Shown: piece after piece, positions 54,755 to 64,000 of the stretch
How the letters are laid out: the number at the start of each line of letters is the position of its first letter
How positions within the stretch are numbered: position 1 is the stretch's first letter
From: Maylandia zebra
Lineage: Eukaryota; Chordata; Actinopteri; Cichliformes; Cichlidae
Reading direction: 5' to 3'
DNA length: 64,000 bases
Assembly (NCBI RefSeq): GCF_041146795.1
Contig: NC_135174.1
Coordinates: 4,465,878 to 4,529,877 of the forward strand
The notes under the pieces: generated by a model
What the model was told of the DNA's origin: nothing
What the model saw: only the letters and a program-made list of their open reading frames with translations
The model's database searches: none
Made by a program: the position numbers and the translations under genes

Positions 54755-56957
54755 TAAGATGTTTTATTGATAATGCATTTGTCAAAACAAAAACAATAGT
54801 TCCAAATAAATATTTTTGTCGTTCAGTTGAGTTCACTGCTTTTCACTGAGAGCTATCATAGTAGCAACCGCTGCTATGGTCCTGGCTCAACTGCAGTGAA
54901 TGCCCCCACTTTCTTAGCCATATATGGTCACTTTTGGCTCCAGAAAATATAGATCTGGCTAAAATATTAAACTGTAGTCTTCAAAGTAAATACCAATGCA
55001 TTACATCAGAACGGGCATGTCCATCCTTCATATTCAGTCAAAAATGCATAAACTGCACTTGCTGTGTAAAGCTCTAAGCACTACCAAAACAAGCCCTCCT
55101 ACGCTTGATCAATACACCAGAAACAACTGTACCTGTGACTTTGTTAAACTTCCTTTTAATCACATTTCAATGCATCCAATTCATAATTAAGAGAATGTCC
55201 TAAATTTGAATGCTATGGTTGACTGATTGGAATTTTCTTAAAATATCTTTACAGTTCAACCAACTGTAAATTTAAGGGTTTCTACAGGTGATCCAGTATA
55301 CCTGTACACCTTTTCATAAACATAAATGTCACATTCAGACTGGAAATGTGTGAGCCAGTGTGTTTGTTCCTTTAGGAAAACTGTAAAAGGACATTTCCAC
55401 TGCCTTCCTTGGACAATTTAATGTGAGGAATGCTTTCTGAAGCCTTTAACAAAACTTAACATGCCTCACCTCCACCCCAGATGTCCCCATCGTTCCATCA
55501 AAAATTTTAAAAAACTGAGACTGAGTTTGCATCATTTGCCCAGCAGAAAAGGCGTTTACTCAAAGAAATACAAACTAGGAGATTGTGTTTTAAATAAATT
55601 TATAAAAAAAAAAAAAGAAAAAAAAAAGAAGCATTTTTCCACTGAAGCAGAACAAACACCTATCACTTGCTTTTCTTTGTGTAACATAGAATACAATCTG
55701 AATAGACTTTTTTTAGTAGCCTGAAAGGAGTAAAAGAATCCAGCCAACAGACTGCCAACTTCAACACAAAGGTAACAAAAAACAGCCAATAATGACAGGA
55801 AAACAAAACAAAGGAAAACTAGAAATATACAAATTAAAAAATGCAATTTAAAAAAAAAAGAAAAAAGAAGAAAGAACTAGAGGTTAAGTGCAGCACTGGT
55901 CAGAATCAGTGTAGATCCAGTCAAAATTTTCTTCAGTTCCATAGTCGGATAATCTGCTCAGGTACATTGTTTCTAGAACCATAACATGCAAGCTCAATGA
56001 AGCATACGGTCAAATACACATGGGAATATATTTTTAACTCTTAGGCTATTTGTAAAATATGAAAATTCTGTAGATGTACAGTGATTAAAGGAATTTAATT
56101 TGCATGAATGAGCAGAAAAACAGGCATTAACTCCATAGTGTTTTCAATAAAAGGAAAAAAAAATTGGAGACTACATTCATTTCACCGAACAGAGCCCACA
56201 TACAAAAACAGCAATATTAAAAAAAATAAATTATTAAAAAAAACAAACAAACAAAAAGAAAAATAATGTTGTAATGACGCCACTTATAGCTTTAGTTATC
56301 TTATTACTAGATAGTATCTGTGCCTCGGGAAATGGAGAAAGACTCAAAATATCCAAAGATACACTTGTACAACAGAATACTGCATATCTACTCACAACTG
56401 GGTTAGCTAGGTCGACATGGAGGCTAGCTGCCGAAGATGGGAATGTCCACACGTACACACACACACTTCCCCTTGTGGAATACACTACTGGTGAGATCAC
56501 TTGTTTGCTGTTTCTATCTGACACACAGTTAAGCGCTTGTCTGTAATGCTACCAGGATAAGACTCCTTGTCTTCTTTGGGTGAGTTTTGGGACTCATTGT
56601 TGCTAAAATACAAAAAAAAGAAAGAAAAAAAAAAGCCTCTTTTTTTCCTTTAATGTGGATTTTCAAATCTTTTTTCCTTTCTGTGCTTCCTCTCGCCATC
56701 TGGGTCTCAAACATTGGGCATTTACAGTCGTCAGTAACTCTCTCAATTCCATTTTTAGGTTTGGTCTTTTAGTTTTTGCATCACGTTTCGTGGTCGGAAA
56801 TACATGGAGGAGAGGTCGAGAAGAGTTTGCACATTCTGTAGTCCTTCGCTTTTTGGCACCTTGGAGTAAGATAATGACACCAGGTCAGATGTGTGGCTCA
56901 ATGCGTACAGGAGAGCAGGGGTCAGGATGCAGATGGGAGCCGTTGGGAGCGGGCGGG
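54755..56957 (-). other. foxk2: foxk2 3' UTR (minus strand)
   Basis: Runs from the foxk2 stop codon (56960-56958) down to a minus-strand AATAAA at 54778-54773. Several A- and T-rich runs lie near 55605-55630 and 56215-56265. No other gene seen in either strand; the frames present are in low-complexity sequence. Confidence 0.5.
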
Positions 56958-62140
<5,183 letters not shown>

Positions 62141-63055
62141 CTACAGAATCAAAATTAAATAAAATTAAGAACTTTAATTAAACTGAAGATTTTGTTGGGG
62201 TATCCATGTTTGATAATGCATAACACGCCCATGTTGTTGTACAGGATGATTTTAGCTTGGTGTAAACTGCAATTAGATTTTCCATTTTATTGCGACAGTA
62301 ACACAGTTTTTAGTCACTTTGAGGCGCATTTGTCAAACCTCACCCATGTGTGTAAATATCAGCATTTTACTGTTAAATCCTGCATCCTGTCAATGAAAAA
62401 AAAAAGTCACTCAGTCAAAGTTCAGAGCATAAATTAGATCCATGTATTAAATCAACTGGGGCATCTTCATACAATAGAAATCAGAGGTGTACTTTCAGCT
62501 TTAGACAACACAATACAACAAAACCCCCAAACATGCCTCTCGTGTTCATTAACACTGAGGACATAGCCATACTCTGTATGAGCGCTTCATTGTTCCTCCT
62601 AGTTCATTGTCTTGTAACGTCTGAGCAGAAAAGCTGCAGCATCTGGCTCTCAATGCTAATTAAAACACACTAGTATGCTGCAGACGACAGGTAACAGCGG
62701 AAGACACGTCAACATAAAAAGACACGCGTTTGTAACTGTTTGTATAAGAGTACTGTGTTGTATTGAACTGAACATCAGTGAAAATACATTTAAATTAGGT
62801 GAATGACACCCGTTGCCTCCCTTTTAAATGCACCCCTGCATGTTGCTGCTCTCACCAGTGCAGGAGACTGAGGACAGCTGTTGTTAGCTTGCAACATAGA
62901 TTGCTTGTTTAGTTTAACAGAAATCTGATGTGAACTATTTTCACATCGCCTTGATTTTCACTTTGTCTTAATTCAGTGACGTTATAGTACAGCCTCTTTG
63001 CCCTTTGTCACATGTGTTTTAGAGAGGAAAGGCTGAGCTCAACCATGAACTACAC
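62141..63055. other. foxk2 intron, no feature recognised
   Basis: Sequence upstream of the first foxk2 exon in the window. It is AT-rich with no coding exon or named repeat seen on either strand. Confidence 0.5.
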
Positions 63056-63056
63056 T

Positions 63057-63142
63057 CAGTGGCGGTCGTAGCCTGTTTTGCTGCCCCCCCCACAAAACAT
63101 ATTAAGGATTGTACATTAACATAAAACTGTTGTCGAAATTCA

Positions 63143-63186
<44 letters not shown>

Positions 63187-64000
63187 AGAGAGAGAGAGTA
63201 TGCATTGTATGCAAACGGCTACCAAACAGCCATCATAATTCGTCATACAATGAGAACAGGACAAATCAACAATTGACAAGGACTAATTAATATTAAAATC
63301 TGTAACATAATGTTTGGAGTTTAGTCTGTTACTATTTTTACCATTTCTTTTTGGAGCAACTGTAACCCACATAATTTCCTTAGGGATTAATAAAGTATTC
63401 TGATTCTGATTGTTTCAGGATGACCTGCCATTATCCAATGACACATCTACTTACCTGCATCTTTCGCTCGTTTCTCCTCCTCTTCTCTTTTTTCTAAACT
63501 GAGCACCAGATGGCTTTGAACTTTTCTTGTCCATCTTCCATTGGTTTTAGTTTTGCACTCCAGTATGAACACCCATCCCTCAACCCGAGGATCACCACAG
63601 CATAACCTAACAGACCTACACCTTAGTTCACAGATTCACTTTGTCTAAGGTGTATTTCTGGGATTTCACACAACCCAGGATTCAAATCATGAATACATAA
63701 TTTACAACATTATGAATGAAATGTGCTCTGTTTGGAAGCAGCCGCCCCCCTCCCCTTTTGACGGGTTGTGTGTGAGACTTTAAATCATCAAACCGTAAAT
63801 TATAAATTTTAAATTGTTATTGATCCCTTTACCCCGAGTCCTAAAGCGTATATTTATTTTCTTACTGTTCTTATATTTATTGTTTGTTTACTTGCACTGC
63901 TGTAACTGGAGCCTCGTCGTCTCGTCTCTACATACTGGACTGTGTGTAGCGGAGGTGACAATAAAGTTTACTTTGACTTCAGCAGCGAGCAGGCGCACCG
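63057..64000 (-). mobile_element. Degenerate hAT-like element with nested retroposon tails in a foxk2 intron
   Basis: CAGTGGCGGTCGTAGCCTG at 63057-63075 resembles a hAT terminal repeat. On the minus strand at about 63533-63466 lies MDKKSSKPSGAQFRKK, and after a one-base shift EKREEEEKRAKDA followed by GTAAGT. This is the start of the proteins encoded by ZMYM/TTF-type hAT elements. A retroposon tail (GGGATTAATAAAGTATTCTG) lies at about 63380-63417 and another (GACAATAAAGTTTACTTTGA) near 63960. The right end of the element was not found and may lie beyond the window, so the boundary given is the window edge. Confidence 0.5.
63144..63184. repeat. (CA)n microsatellite
   Basis: About 20 uninterrupted CA units, followed by a short AGAG run. 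Confidence 0.97.

Overview
The window is nuclear DNA of a ray-finned fish, most likely a percomorph teleost such as a cichlid. The evidence is intron-split vertebrate genes with GT/AG introns, vertebrate polyadenylation signals, and a dense background of fish-type transposons (Rex1/L2-like LINE tails, Tc1, hAT, pogo/Tigger-like and PIF/Harbinger pieces). The species call is an inference.

Layout, left to right. (1) mettl9 (plus, CDS 810-7147, 5 exons, 327 aa), whose third intron is almost filled by a 4.1-kb LINE with an open ORF1 and a damaged ORF2. (2) 8.0-10.5 kb: intergenic, with a pogo/Tigger-like element that has itself been hit by a hAT MITE. (3) kdelr2 (plus, CDS 10880-16616, 5 exons, 212 aa), with a hAT element in intron 3. 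(4) Two tandem, same-strand genes with identical exon plans (19403-26188 and 28920-34706). Each encodes an N-terminal domain resembling the TRFH-like N-terminus of the shelterin protein TIN2 (TINF2), spread over five small exons, fused to 13-14 C2H2 zinc fingers in one large last exon. (5) 36-41.3 kb: a perfect hairpin, a fish repeat whose second copy lies 10 kb away, a decayed PIF/Harbinger element with MADF- and BESS-like coding remnants, a 154-bp tandem repeat, and a tRNA-Arg(CCU) gene on the minus strand. (6) wdr45b (WIPI3; plus, CDS 41856-51175, 10 exons, 344 aa). (7) Convergent to it, the last five coding exons of foxk2 (minus, 62140-56958). The upstream foxk2 exons, with the FHA domain and the first part of the forkhead, lie beyond the right edge.

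The housekeeping genes serve separate processes: METTL9 is a protein-histidine methyltransferase, KDELR2 retrieves ER proteins, WDR45B acts in autophagy and FOXK2 is a transcription factor. wdr45b and foxk2 are also neighbours in human (17q25), so that part is conserved synteny. The most unusual content is the pair of TIN2-like-domain zinc-finger genes: a shelterin-type protein-interaction module joined to a sequence-specific DNA-binding array. All gene models come from reading splice sites and frames by eye. No alignment or search was run.
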